From assembly GCA_002077065.1 (NCBI GenBank), contig NAJO01000002.1:248001-312000 (forward strand): a stretch of DNA of 64,000 nt, written 5' to 3'. Below the pieces are notes generated by a model. That model searched no databases. It had not been told where the DNA came from and saw nothing but the letters and a program-made list of their open reading frames with translations. Both the position numbers and the translations under genes were made by a program. Below, one piece after another: positions 53,501-62,411 of the stretch. The DNA is from Cryoendolithus antarcticus (lineage: Eukaryota; Ascomycota; Dothideomycetes; Cladosporiales; Cladosporiaceae). How positions within the stretch are numbered: position 1 is the first letter of the stretch; each line of letters begins with the position of its first letter.

Positions 53501-55241
53501 TGTTTCGCGCATGCTGAGTGAACAAGCAAAGCCAGCAAAAGCACTCGCGAGACCGATCGCGGCACATGTACCGCCCAAGGCTCGAGTAGTGAGTGACAAT
53601 GATGGGATTAGTACGAGGACCAGTATCGTTGATCATGATGCTACCGACATCAACGACCATGCAATGATCGACGTTCAGCCAGATACGAAGGACCCTCTGG
53701 AAGCTGTCACGATAGAGCTGCCAGCGGTACATGTGCCTCATCGTGTTATGGCCCTGTTCCGAGTGGGCAAGTACAACGCGTACTACCCTGGCACGTGGTT
53801 GGAGTCAACGGCAGATGGTAGCACTTACCATGTACGCTTCGATGACCAGACTGAGCTGTGGGTGGACGCCAAAGAAGTTCGCGCACTTGACTTCAGAGTC
53901 GGCGATACCGTCAAAGTGGACTTCACGGGCTTTGCTGGCAAGAGCTGGCTGGTTCAAGGTTATGGCCGGTTCTCGGTATCGGCGAAGGATCGCGAAAACG
54001 GCACAGATGTTTACGACCACGTCACACTGAAAGTCCAATCGAGAGCAGCTACCCGTAATAGCATGGCTGCTAATGGCTCCTTGGCTGTAGGCGAAGGGAA
54101 GCTTGAGGAAGTCCTGGTCACCAACATCAAGTTACCTCACAGCTTATTCTCTCAGCTTGACGCTCGAGTGTTTACGCCACCGACCTCCGAGATTAGGGTT
54201 CAAGATAGGCTGGGAACTCCTACGACGAGTGAGCACACCTCAGCGTCGACAACGCCGACATCTCGCTCGCGTCGTACGGGCGTTTCAGCTTTGAAGTCTG
54301 CCGGTCTGCAGACTTCGCGGCTGCGAGAAGGCTCTGTTGCGTCCTCAATCGGTCGCACCGGCATGGGCGTCTTCTCTGGCATGGCATTCGCTATCTCATA
54401 TGCTCACAACGAAGCTGAGAAGGCTGAGATCACGCGCCTGATCCGCCACCACGGCGGTCAGATACTGGAGGATGGTTTCGACGGACTATTTGCTTCGCCT
54501 CTCCTAGATGAGCCCACCACACCATCGAAATGTTCTCCGAAGAAGCCGATGAGTACACCAGGATCAGCTCTGCGACTAAAGCCTGAGTTCGCAGATCTTG
54601 GCTTCGTTGCTCTCATCGCGGATAAGCATAGTCGCAGAGCGAAGTACGTGCAGGCTCTGTCTCTCGGAATACCCACACTGCATGGCCGATGGGTGCTTGA
54701 CAGCGTTGCACAGGCACCCAAAGCTGCGGAACCAATCTCGTGGTCTCGCTATCTCCTTCCTGCTGGCGAGTCGGCCTATCTCAGCGGTGCCGTACGCTCA
54801 CGCACGCTTTCACCTTATGTAGCCAGCACTGCACGCTTCGCCGGCACATTGATCGCACGCGACTTACTTCTCGACGGTGCTGGCGTGCTACTTGTAGCCT
54901 CCAAGAAGAGTAAGGCTACATGGGAACGTCGTAGGACTTACGCTTTCCTGACTCTTGCCATTGGAGCTGGCAATGTACAGCGTGTTAGCGATCTGCAAGA
55001 GGCCAAGGCATTGCTTGCCAGCGATCCTGGCAAGTGGAGCTGGGTGTATGTTGATGATGAGAAAGTCAACGAAGCGGCTGAGGCGCTGTTTAGTAAGAGT
55101 GGAGTCAAGCGGAAGAGAGACGAGACTGGCGCGAAGAACTCGAAGGCGCAGGCAGTGCTGAGTGCAGGTGCTGGTAGGGTCAGGGTTGTGGGCGACGAGT
55201 TCGTTGTGCAGAGTCTGATCTTGGGTGGACTTGTGGAGTAG
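50580..55241 (+). CDS. rad9: DNA-damage checkpoint mediator of the Rad9/Crb2/53BP1 family
   Basis: A nuclear adaptor that brings checkpoint kinases to damaged chromatin. The frame is open for 1553 codons, but 50655-50714 has GTATGT, CTGAC and CTGCAG signals and is exactly 60 nt. It is probably an in-frame intron, giving 1533 residues. The long disordered N-terminal part has many SQ/TQ sites (ISSQRSW, DTQSDSQM, ETQSQL), as expected for Mec1/ATR substrates. A Tudor pair near residues 1030-1130 includes VMALFRVGKYNAYYPGTWLE, DDQTELWVDAKEV and KVDFTGFAGKSWLVQGYG, the methyl-lysine reader. BRCT domains fill the last 290 residues (GVFSGMAFAISYAHN, then LGIPTLHGRWVLDSV). The order Tudor-BRCT-BRCT and the C-terminal position match Rad9/Crb2. 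Confidence 0.9.
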   Translation: MASVVEGSMGSTSLDFSLLQQQLLAVCARYVTCACTTLLTQLSLQHHQHEPSLAASVDLPAMALLPEATVESVNQEDDTDVQHEQDGTDTGGEAIAETLDAAETTTISRLPRLIASQSAPPTTDVDNMAAHISSQRSWRTMRRAISLHGDEYGDTQSDSQMVRDFTESIFHANVTPKKVVFNYSADISPGENTYNALVHAEPVDGLGEDESDLVDLENALPPSTSPGGRSTTSDIEEELLQGPETQSQLVSGSAIVGDRFPNTPSLAGNKRRRSGELLTSEPGTYKKTPGFSQAFGFQARAPAITATQLFAQTQAPSSPMPNAPRSDPVLTRPSPGAEQAQAYSSPGMFNSSPALTKHQTSMFLANEPREQYTSMRESQERRAARIRREQELKRLYALNGNDEELEDEHEYDADTQQRILESKRLQKVLSDQAMASWNALGAPVRPGSRPSSSRKTTTTIDLVTPATTRKNVQFELSDGENETDEEQEEIGLPIEVEDAHDGEGVLDEEEHTSENGDDVYDEFGETVLRSQRDPDDIDDTDIHAEEEQPMELSENVSLQNGAGRDKALSQPVDGNHVQPAATAIPTTQLSAIADSQPDRLAKPRTTASDRPAGSAQISSFVPGSQYAGAAEQSGSQHPMRIPDSTNRPASTQLVPSRETSDLSKVPSSPPILTGRRKIDFLEVMHSSLVTTPARPVTRDRTSDGNTEVPESDMLEAGDSDATKATSIFETAAETNDPPMFSTAPTHLSSQPTPLKPSLVKQLSRASASQQSSMPTPLKAAGVRRFADIAADPSPAGAGSAVDFEALMGDVFTAADQEYTDILSSPQDVQPAKKRKLTPRVSSRRATRQLSAMMAGDQDAGHHTAVLSEKPVTVVEPHIQEQHKFQPTAIPQPPTSSLLSSPPASAVPVDTSAAPVSEAHTLPASTPDDSRSPGTPESTRRREHEGSNAASQLLARRGSRNGKVTKLSGTGRKTAVSRMLSEQAKPAKALARPIAAHVPPKARVVSDNDGISTRTSIVDHDATDINDHAMIDVQPDTKDPLEAVTIELPAVHVPHRVMALFRVGKYNAYYPGTWLESTADGSTYHVRFDDQTELWVDAKEVRALDFRVGDTVKVDFTGFAGKSWLVQGYGRFSVSAKDRENGTDVYDHVTLKVQSRAATRNSMAANGSLAVGEGKLEEVLVTNIKLPHSLFSQLDARVFTPPTSEIRVQDRLGTPTTSEHTSASTTPTSRSRRTGVSALKSAGLQTSRLREGSVASSIGRTGMGVFSGMAFAISYAHNEAEKAEITRLIRHHGGQILEDGFDGLFASPLLDEPTTPSKCSPKKPMSTPGSALRLKPEFADLGFVALIADKHSRRAKYVQALSLGIPTLHGRWVLDSVAQAPKAAEPISWSRYLLPAGESAYLSGAVRSRTLSPYVASTARFAGTLIARDLLLDGAGVLLVASKKSKATWERRRTYAFLTLAIGAGNVQRVSDLQEAKALLASDPGKWSWVYVDDEKVNEAAEALFSKSGVKRKRDETGAKNSKAQAVLSAGAGRVRVVGDEFVVQSLILGGLVE

Positions 55242-55909
55242 CAAGATCACGAGGCAACTGGCTGTAGCTGGAGTGGCAATTGGGTACGTGATGTGATTAG
55301 CCGTATACCCGATGACTGCTACATTCGTAATCAGAATCATAGCTCTAAATATGCTCGCCTCTACTGTAACACTATCGCAGAGGGATCAGACTGCAGGCGC
55401 GAGTCATGTAGACTACCAGCGGAGACTCAACAATTTGCTCGTTGCGCAACCATTAGAACATCATCGCTTGCCGTCATGATACCCATATCTTGACTGTTCC
55501 TCGGTCAACCTAATCTGAATGTTACTCTTACGGCGTTCCGCGATGACTTATGTTACTCCGGGTCCGTGGATGGCCTATGATGGCTGATGCGGCTGTCGGA
55601 CACGCTGCCTTCGTGCCCAATTTCGGGACAGCAATATGAGACGGACAGGGCTGTAGCGCGTAAGACGCTGGCACTTCCTAGCATCCACGACTAGAGTCGG
55701 TATATCGACCGATCCGTTCGATCTGACTTCAATGGCTGGCAATGCCACAACTTGCGCTGTGAATGCGCGTTACGAAAACTATGAGGCACCACTCGAAGAC
55801 CATTAATCGTGAGATCAAGTCGAGTTCATGACCCAATATAGATGCACAATCACACTTGGACAGGAGCCTTAGAAGCGAAGAACATGTCCCAGGTAGCGGA
55901 ATACATTTA
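55242..55909. other. Intergenic between convergent genes
   Basis: 668 bp between the 3' ends of the checkpoint gene (plus) and the transporter (minus). No gene seen. Confidence 0.5.
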
Positions 55910-58024
55910 CTAGACCTTGACATCGACATGCGCACTATGGCCTTTCTCGACCGCGGAATAGCTCTCGCCGGCCACGATTGGTTCCCCAGCCTCGATGACC
56001 TTATCACCAAATGATGCTGCAATCTCTTCCAAGGTCTTACCATTCGCTGGAGCGCCGCGGACGGCAAGGTCAGTATTGCTCTACCATATACGAGTACTTG
56101 GCCTTGTCTGGACTCACTTTCACTGCGATAAGTCAGTAATCCATATTTGCTGTACAGATGCAATGGGGAGACTTACGGGAAGAACATGTAGACGATGACA
56201 AGGTAACAGGCGCAACATGCAGCGAACACGTAGTAGTAGTTCTCGTGAATGTTGGCGAACGCGGTCGGTCCGGCTTGGGTGACTGTAGCAGTGTCAGAAC
56301 TGCTCCACGCCTGACAAGAAGAGGGATGGGAGACATACTGCCCACATTGACCACATAGTGTGCGACTGCTGACAGACCCACCATCCTGCTGCGAATGGAC
56401 ATGGGCACCACCTCGGCCCCGTACAGCCAAGTCACGCTGTTGATCAGAGCATCTGGCTAGATGTCAGCTTCATCCAGGTACAATCAGTCTGGCAGTCCGC
56501 GTACAGTAGCAGATCACAAAGACGAAGATGCCAACGACAGCAAAGGCTTTGCCCACCCTGTTGTTGGTATACTGGAACTCTCTCTGCATTACTGCACAAT
56601 AGATCTCGGTGACGATCACGCATGAGAGGCCGGCGAGTAGCATCCTGCGAAGGGTCAGTGTTGAGCACTTGGATAGCATGGAAGTCCTTACTTCCTGCGA
56701 CCCCATCTATCCGGGAGATAGTTGATTGCGATGACATTCGATACAAATGCGCAGGTTCCCCAAACAGCAGCAAGTGCAAGAATCGTCTGTGCCTCGATGC
56801 CTAACGACTTGTATAGCGTAGCTGCATTCAATGATCAGCATGGATCCTAGTGTAAGTCATGAAGAAAGCTCACTTTGATAGTACTGCAGACAGTCAGTCG
56901 AGAGTCAGCACCTCCGTGGTATCATAGACTTACCTGGATTACGTTCACGCCGGTCACGCACGTCAGAATCTGGACAGCTATGCAGCTGGCAAGCAGTCAG
57001 CGTACATCGCGGTGCGCACAATTCTGCAGAACTCACACAGCAACACGTCGCCGATACAACTTGAACATCTCCCCAAAGGTCAATATCTTCCTCTGCATCT
57101 CATACTCGATCTGAGCATGCATGATGCCGAATTCCCGCTGTACTTCTTCCGACTCGAGATCGCTGCGAATCCGAGCGAATACATGCTTTGCTTCGTCCAC
57201 CCTTCCTTTCTGGACCAGCTGACGTGGGCTGTCGGGCATGTAGGTGGACAATCCGATGAACAAGATGATTCCCCATGGTAGCTGCATTGCCAGCGGTAGA
57301 CGCCATTGGATCGCACCATATGGCGCATAGCCGCATGCGTAACCAACCCAATTAGCGGTCATGGTGCCAGAGGAGAGACCGACTCCGCCTAGGCCTCCTA
57401 TGAATCCTCGTGTCTTTGGACTAGAAATCTCGGAGAGGTAGATTGGGACTGTACCACTGATCGCGCTGTTGGAAGACCGTGTCAGCTCTTGTTATCCACG
57501 AACGGCTCTCGATTGCTACATCGTACCCTACGGCGATTCCCGCCAGGATACGGCCGACCAGGAACATAGGGATGCTCTGTGCGGCTGCCTGGACGATACA
57601 CCCTATGGTGACCAGAATGCAACAAAGCTGCATGAAGCGTTTGCGGCCGAGGCGATCGGCTATCAGAATCTGGAACACAGCCCCGATTGCTTCTCCGGCG
57701 ATGTAGGTCGAAACCACCTGCAACAGCTGTTAGCAAACGCGAAGCTTCCAGTATGAGGATCTCATCATACAGCTCCTGTGATGCCGTTTGTCGGGTTGCC
57801 CATGTAGGCCCTCCAGCTCGGGTGTGCAATCGCTGAGAACGTTAGGACGTTCGACAGTGCGATTCATGTTATGCACCTACTCGTGGTCGCGATGCCGGTA
57901 TCGAATCCCTGAGAGTTGCATATCAGCGAGATGCAGCGCGTATACCAAGCATGCAGCGTACGTAGAGAAAGGTGCCGATCGAGGCTGTTATGCCGACGAT
58001 CAGCGCGAATCGGTCTTCAAACAT
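55910..58024 (-). CDS. MFS sugar-porter transporter, 13 exons with two microexons
   Basis: A 12-TM hexose/sugar-type H+ symporter of 488 residues, plasma membrane. Exons: 57962-58024, 57881-57908, 57771-57832, 57527-57717, 57037-57465, 56934-56985, 56874-56883, 56692-56821, 56505-56644, 56339-56452, 56177-56282, 56118-56122 and 55910-56046. Every junction is in phase and restores family motifs: TFLYGFDTGIATT, ADRLGRKRF, PDSPRQLVQKGR, TGVNVIQYYQTTLY, YLPDRWGRRK, WLYGAEVVP and FFPETNGKTLEEI. The ten-nt exon encodes YYQ and the five-nt exon (TGAAA) supplies the Glu of PET. All introns are 47-71 nt. The gene is divergent from the aldolase, and the shared promoter holds the CGG-N12-CCG element, so it probably imports the substrate of this cluster. 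Confidence 0.9.
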
Positions 58025-58206
58025 TTCGATACGTCTGCTTGGAATATCACGACGCTGGAGGTTCGATGCGACTTGGACGTCGAGGGCTGATTATGGAACA
58101 AGCACGCTGTCTCGCGCAGCAGTGGGTGCGCCAACTTCGAGGCCCGCGGTCGTGAATACTAATGGACTCGATTGCGCAGATATCGCATGCGCAAGCCAAG
58201 ATCTTC

Positions 58207-58224
58207 CGGTGCAATGATCTGCCG
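58207..58224. promoter_or_regulatory. Candidate operator A, CGG-N12-CCG
   Basis: The sequence CGGTGCAATGATCTGCCG lies about 180 bp from the transporter start and 250 bp from the aldolase start. Inverted CGG/CCG triplets at fixed spacing are how dimeric Zn2Cys6 proteins bind. The identical 18-mer is in the other divergent promoter of the cluster. Confidence 0.65.
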
Positions 58225-58225
58225 G

Positions 58226-58248
58226 GGGCTGGCCAGCGTTGCCAGCCC
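58226..58248. repeat. 8-bp inverted repeat beside operator A
   Basis: GGGCTGGC and GCCAGCCC flank a 7-bp spacer. It starts two bases after the operator. It could be a second protein site or a hairpin, and has no counterpart at operator B. Confidence 0.45.
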
Positions 58249-58471
58249 GGCGTTGCAACATTGCGCTGTGGTGTCTCCATCTAGACTGTACTCGTCGGTA
58301 CGATCATCCACCGTTCCTGTCCCGGCGAAGACTGCCACCATGCTCATCGGACCTAGCAAAAGGCGGCACGCAGTAGTGTGTACGCTTGGGATACGCCACG
58401 ACGAGTTTTCGGGTGGACCTTCACCATCAGACCGTACAGAGCATTTCGAATAATCGACAACGCCAGCGACT

Positions 58472-59410
58472 ATGACAGCCAATGGAACACGTCCGAAAGG
58501 ACTGGAGACTAACAAAGCCAAGGCAATCGTGGACGCTGCATGGAAAGGGAAGTACGCAATAGCTGCTGTCTGCTGCTACAATTTGGAAGCCATCATCGCT
58601 ACAGTCCGTGCCGCCGAGGCAAAGAAATCCCCAGCCCTGATCCAGCTGTTCCCATGGTCGGTCGAATTTGCAGATGGACTCTTACTGCACGCCGCCGCTG
58701 AGGCCGCTGCGAAGGCTACCGTGCCCATCGCGGTCCACATGGATCATGCACAAAATCCCGACATCATTAGACGCTCTGCGGATCTCGGAGGCTTTGATGG
58801 GATCATGGTCGACATGAGTCACTACGAGCGCGACGAGAACCTAAGACTCAGCCGTGAGCTTGTTCAGTACTGCAATGCTCGTGGCATTATCACTGAGTGC
58901 GAACCTGGACGTATCAACGGCAGCGAGGATGGCATCGCCGATACTATCAATCTCGACGAAGTCCTCACGACCCCTGAGCAGGCCGAAGAGTTCGTTGCTC
59001 TCGGCATTGACTGGCTCGCACCAGCCTTCGGGAACGTGCATGGTAACTACGGACCAAAGGGACCTGAGCTACGTTTTGATCTGCTGGAGGCCGTGGCGAA
59101 GCAAGTAGGGGATCGGGTCCGGATTGTGTTGCACGGAGCGCACGAGGACTACTTCCAGAATGAACTCTTGCGGAAGTGCATCGGATATGGTGTTGCGAAA
59201 GTCAACATCAACGGTCAGAATCACATGTCCGATCTCGTTGGAATATGCTAATGTGTTGGCGCAGGCCCAGTGCAGAAGACCTTCATTCGTGTCGGTGCTG
59301 AGCTGATAGGTAAGGAACCCTTGACGACGGTGATCGAAAAGCAAACGGACGCAATGCAGAAGATCATCGAGGAGAACATGGACTGGCTCAATTCGAGTGG
59401 GAAGGCGTGA
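58472..59410 (+). CDS. Class II ketose-bisphosphate aldolase-like enzyme
   Basis: A zinc-dependent aldolase of the FbaA/GatY/KbaY family, which splits a ketose (bis)phosphate into two short fragments. Exon 1 is 58472-59213 and exon 2 is 59265-59410, giving 295 residues. The 51-nt intron joins KVNING to PVQKTFIRVG. VHMDHAQN carries the first zinc His and a catalytic Asp. ECEPGRINGSEDG, GNVHGNYGP and LHGAHEDYF supply the other ligands and the phosphate loop. The usual fungal fructose-bisphosphate aldolase is longer and differs at these loops, so this is more likely a specialised member. Such aldolase domains also occur in fungal multidomain proteins of four-carbon acid metabolism. Divergent from the transporter with a shared operator. 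Confidence 0.85.
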
Positions 59411-59514
59411 GCGATAGATTACAGCGCCCGGGTGTACCAGGTGCAGTTTGATACGATCATCGACTCAATTGAACTGTCCTCGCTTCTACTGAGTTCGTCT
59501 ATGTGTCTTCGCAA

Positions 59515-60471
59515 TTAAGTCGACCTTGTGGTCTTGAGAAAATCCTGGACCGATTCCACGAACGACGTATCTCGTACCATGCCCAGAGACAAGGCAAGTG
59601 AATTGTCGTAATCATCAGCCCACGAATGCAGGAGTGATTGCAACCCCGGCTTCGGTTCCTCACGCACAAGATCCAGCTTCTCCTTCCCTCCTACCTCTGA
59701 TAATGCATCCAGCATATCCTGCACAGTGACCGCGAATCCAGGCACATTGATGGCTCTTCGATGCGAGGGGAGTGCATCTGCTGGAATGATCAGAGCGATG
59801 GAGATGTTCTGCACCAGCGTACGAGGAGAGCACATCCAATGCTTCCAAGTCCGCTCTGCAAGTGGCAGCACACAGACTTCTCCATTCATTGGCTCCCGGA
59901 TTATACCGGAGAGGAAGGATGTGACTGCTGCAGTTGGCTTTCCAGGGCGGATAGAGACGGTCGGAAATCGCAGTGAGAACCCATTGAGAAGACCTCGGCG
60001 AGTGTAGTCGTTGATGATGGTCTCGCAGATGATCTTCTGGCAGCCGTAGGACATCTCTGGCGTGGTGACTGTCGACTCGTTGACACCTTTGGCTGGTAGC
60101 GGCCGGCCGTACACAGCTTCGCTTGATGCGTATACGACGCGAACACCTGGACATGTCGTCGCCAGCGCATCCAGTAGAGATCTTGTTGCATCAACGTTGA
60201 CTCGATAGCCTAGCTGGAGGTCTGCCTCAGCGCCCGAGGACATGATGCCATGTAGAATGATGACGGCGTCGAGGCCCTTCGTGACCACTTTCTGAACATC
60301 GTCGAGAAGGTCTGCTTTGACGCATGTGCATCGATGGGGCGCATTAGTACTCAAGGGCGGCTGCGGCTCGATCACGTCGGTGAGAATGAGCTCATTCGAC
60401 TCGTCTTGTGACAGTCGTTGGGCGACAATCTGGCCAATGAAGCCAGCAGCGCCAGTGATCAAGATCCTCAT
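59515..60471 (-). CDS. D-erythronate dehydrogenase (DenD)-like NAD-dependent epimerase/dehydratase family enzyme
   Basis: An extended SDR of 318 residues, one exon. The Rossmann motif is ITGAAGFIGQIVA. The catalytic YxxxK is in MSYGCQKIICE, with Ser in YASSEAVYG. HGIMSSGAEADLQLGYRVN, INDYTRRGLLNGFSLRFPTV and SIRPGKPTAAVTSFLSGIIR are sequence blocks I recognise from DenD, which in bacteria oxidises D-erythronate to the 2-keto acid in the OtnK/OtnC/OtnI pathway. UDP-sugar epimerases lack this RPGKPTAA block. The gene points toward the aldolase and shares an upstream region with the PhyH gene, where operator B lies. The DenD assignment is family-level; substrate stereochemistry is not proven. 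Confidence 0.83.
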   Translation of the reverse strand: MRILITGAAGFIGQIVAQRLSQDESNELILTDVIEPQPPLSTNAPHRCTCVKADLLDDVQKVVTKGLDAVIILHGIMSSGAEADLQLGYRVNVDATRSLLDALATTCPGVRVVYASSEAVYGRPLPAKGVNESTVTTPEMSYGCQKIICETIINDYTRRGLLNGFSLRFPTVSIRPGKPTAAVTSFLSGIIREPMNGEVCVLPLAERTWKHWMCSPRTLVQNISIALIIPADALPSHRRAINVPGFAVTVQDMLDALSEVGGKEKLDLVREEPKPGLQSLLHSWADDYDNSLALSLGMVRDTSFVESVQDFLKTTRST

Positions 60472-60847
60472 TGCGTATTTGATTTCCTGTGGACTACGAA
60501 ACGTGCGTCCTTGCCCTATACATGAGCGAACCCGCAGAATGCAACATACATACTGTTCACTGCGCCAGCCGGAACCAAGACCTGCAAACGTACTGTATCA
60601 GTATAGCCATTCGAATTCGACGTGTTGTGTCTCCGGTCGAGCGGTGCAATGATCTGCCGCCCAGGCAGTTCAGGACGAGATCTGTCAGCGGAGACCGGAA
60701 CAATGACGGTGTGTTTCTTCTGATTGCAACCCTGTGGATTAGAGGAAACACATCGTCGTCTGAGGTGCTCGAACATGATATAGGCCAGATTGGAGAACTG
60801 CATTCGTCGAAGTCAGTCAGCTGACACCAAGGCGGACCTCGTACACG
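60472..60847. promoter_or_regulatory. Divergent promoter of DenD-like and PhyH genes
   Basis: 376 bp between the two start codons. Contains operator B and several other CGG triplets (for example CCGGTCGAGCGG just upstream of it). Confidence 0.6.
60642..60659. promoter_or_regulatory. Candidate operator B, identical to operator A
   Basis: CGGTGCAATGATCTGCCG, identical in all 18 positions and in the same orientation as at 58207. It lies about 170 bp from the DenD-like start and 190 bp from the PhyH start. Flanking bases differ (gggg versus ccca on the right), so the identity is confined to the element rather than being part of a longer duplication. Confidence 0.65.
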
Positions 60848-61938
60848 ATGACCACAGAAGCAACATCGCTGGCGTCTACGCCAATACAAAGCCCTTTCGA
60901 GTATGTGTATGGTCGAATCTCGTCATGCCGTGCAATACACTAATGGTTAACAGACTTGAAGCCTCGTACGGTGACTGGCGTGATGATCTGTCCAAGAACG
61001 GCTTCGTGGTGGTGAAGAACGCCATTCCGAGAGACAGAGCGGAGCGATATCAGCAACAGGCCTTCGGATGGCTTCAGTCTTTCGACCCGGATCTTGACCT
61101 TAAACGGCCAGAGACCTGGAACCTCGACCGCTTGCCCATTCAGACAGAACGCAATACCTATGAGCACTATGCTGTGGTCCATGAGCGCTTCATGTGGGAA
61201 GCAAGGATGGAGCCTGGTGTTGTGGAAGCATTCGAGAAGATCTGGGGGACCACAGAACTCATCGTATCATTCGACTCGCTCAACGTCACATTACCCAATC
61301 TGAAGCCTGTCCGCGATCCGTGGCCGCATGTCGACCAAGCACCGCGGAAGCGGGGTCTGCACTGTATCCAAGGCATCATCAATCTAAGCAAGGCTGGAGA
61401 CAATGATGGTTCACTTGTGGTGATTCCCGGATCCCACCGACTAATAGCAGAGTTCTACGACACCAAGACTGACCCGAGCACTTGGGAACTGCGAGATAAT
61501 CGTTACTTTAGTAAGGAAGACATGGAGTTCTTCGAAAGTCGGGGACTCAAGCCACAAAAGGTTCTAGCAGAGCCTGGGGATCTCATCCTGTGGGACTCAC
61601 GAACCATCCACTGGGGTGGAGAGCCTGAGCCGGGAAAGAGCGATGTCGTTCGCACAGTCATCTACGCCGCTTATGCCCCGGCCAAGCTAGCTAGTCCAGA
61701 AGCACTGGAGATGAAGCAGAAGATCTTTCATATCAATGGAGCTACAACGCACTGGCCGCATGATAACATCAAGCTGCGAGATCTCGAAGCGAGACGGCCA
61801 GATGGTACGTTGGACGGGAAGCATCGGACAGCACCGCTCGAGGCTGCAGATAGGACGGAGATCTTGCTGAGGTTAGCGGGTGTGCTTCCGTATCAAGCGG
61901 CCTTGACGAGGGAGGGAGATATTGAGGGTTTTAAATGA
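60848..61938 (+). CDS. PhyH-type Fe(II)/2-oxoglutarate dioxygenase
   Basis: 345 residues from exons 60848-60900 and 60954-61938. The 53-nt intron (GTATGT...GTTAACAG) gives MTTEATSLASTPIQSPFE followed by LEASYGDWRDDL. The longer unspliced frame has no good start. The phytanoyl-CoA dioxygenase fold is seen in DDLSKNGFVVVKNAIPRD at the start of the domain. The iron-binding facial triad is His143/Asp145 in PHVDQ and His237 in RTIHWGG. GSLVVIPGSHR and LAEPGDLILWDSR are the family's usual strands. There is no peroxisomal C-terminal signal (ends EGFK). The substrate is unknown; the cluster context suggests hydroxylation or oxidative cleavage of a precursor of the sugar acid. Confidence 0.87.
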
Positions 61939-62411
61939 TCCATAGCACGTATGTATGATTGTCGATGGTGATTTCAATGAATTCTATGAGCGCGGAGCCG
62001 GAGATTACTGTGTCTTTCCTTGGCAACGCTCAGACAGCACTCCAGCTCCTCCGCAAGGATGCCATCTCTACCAATCCCTACGGTCGTGTGTCTCATGACA
62101 CACTGCAGCGTAAGATCTCTGCCTCCTTCACATTATTGTCATGACTCTGTCACGCCCCCGGTAAGGGAGGACAAATCCTTCCCGGTGAGGTCGGAATCGC
62201 ACTCCGTCCTTTGCTGCGGGGTATGGGCCGTGGCCTATACTCATCCGGTGGACATGGTCGTGGGCTTGTCAGAGGTGAGGAGGTGGCGGTAGGGTGCATG
62301 CATATTACTTAACGCGCAATCGTCGCTGTGAGTGTGTCTTTCGGAGTACCATTGTGCCGCTCTGGAGCTCACGACATGTCCTGCCTGCGCGATGATCAGC
62401 CAATAGAAATC
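61939..62411. other. Promoter of the cluster regulator
   Basis: 473 bp. It lacks the full 18-mer. A partial resemblance (GATGATCAGCC at 62391-62401) lies 11 bp before the start, and CGG-N9-CCG occurs near 62192. Both are weak. Confidence 0.4.

Larger units (their letters stand above)
58025..58471. promoter_or_regulatory. Divergent promoter of transporter and aldolase
   Basis: 447 bp between the two start codons. It contains the 18-bp element described below and an inverted repeat next to it. Co-regulation of both genes from this region is expected but inferred. Confidence 0.6.

Noticed and set aside
62391..62401. GATGATCAGCC before the regulator as a third operator
   Set aside because: It matches only part of the 18-mer and lacks the flanking CGG and CCG triplets, so it is too weak to call.
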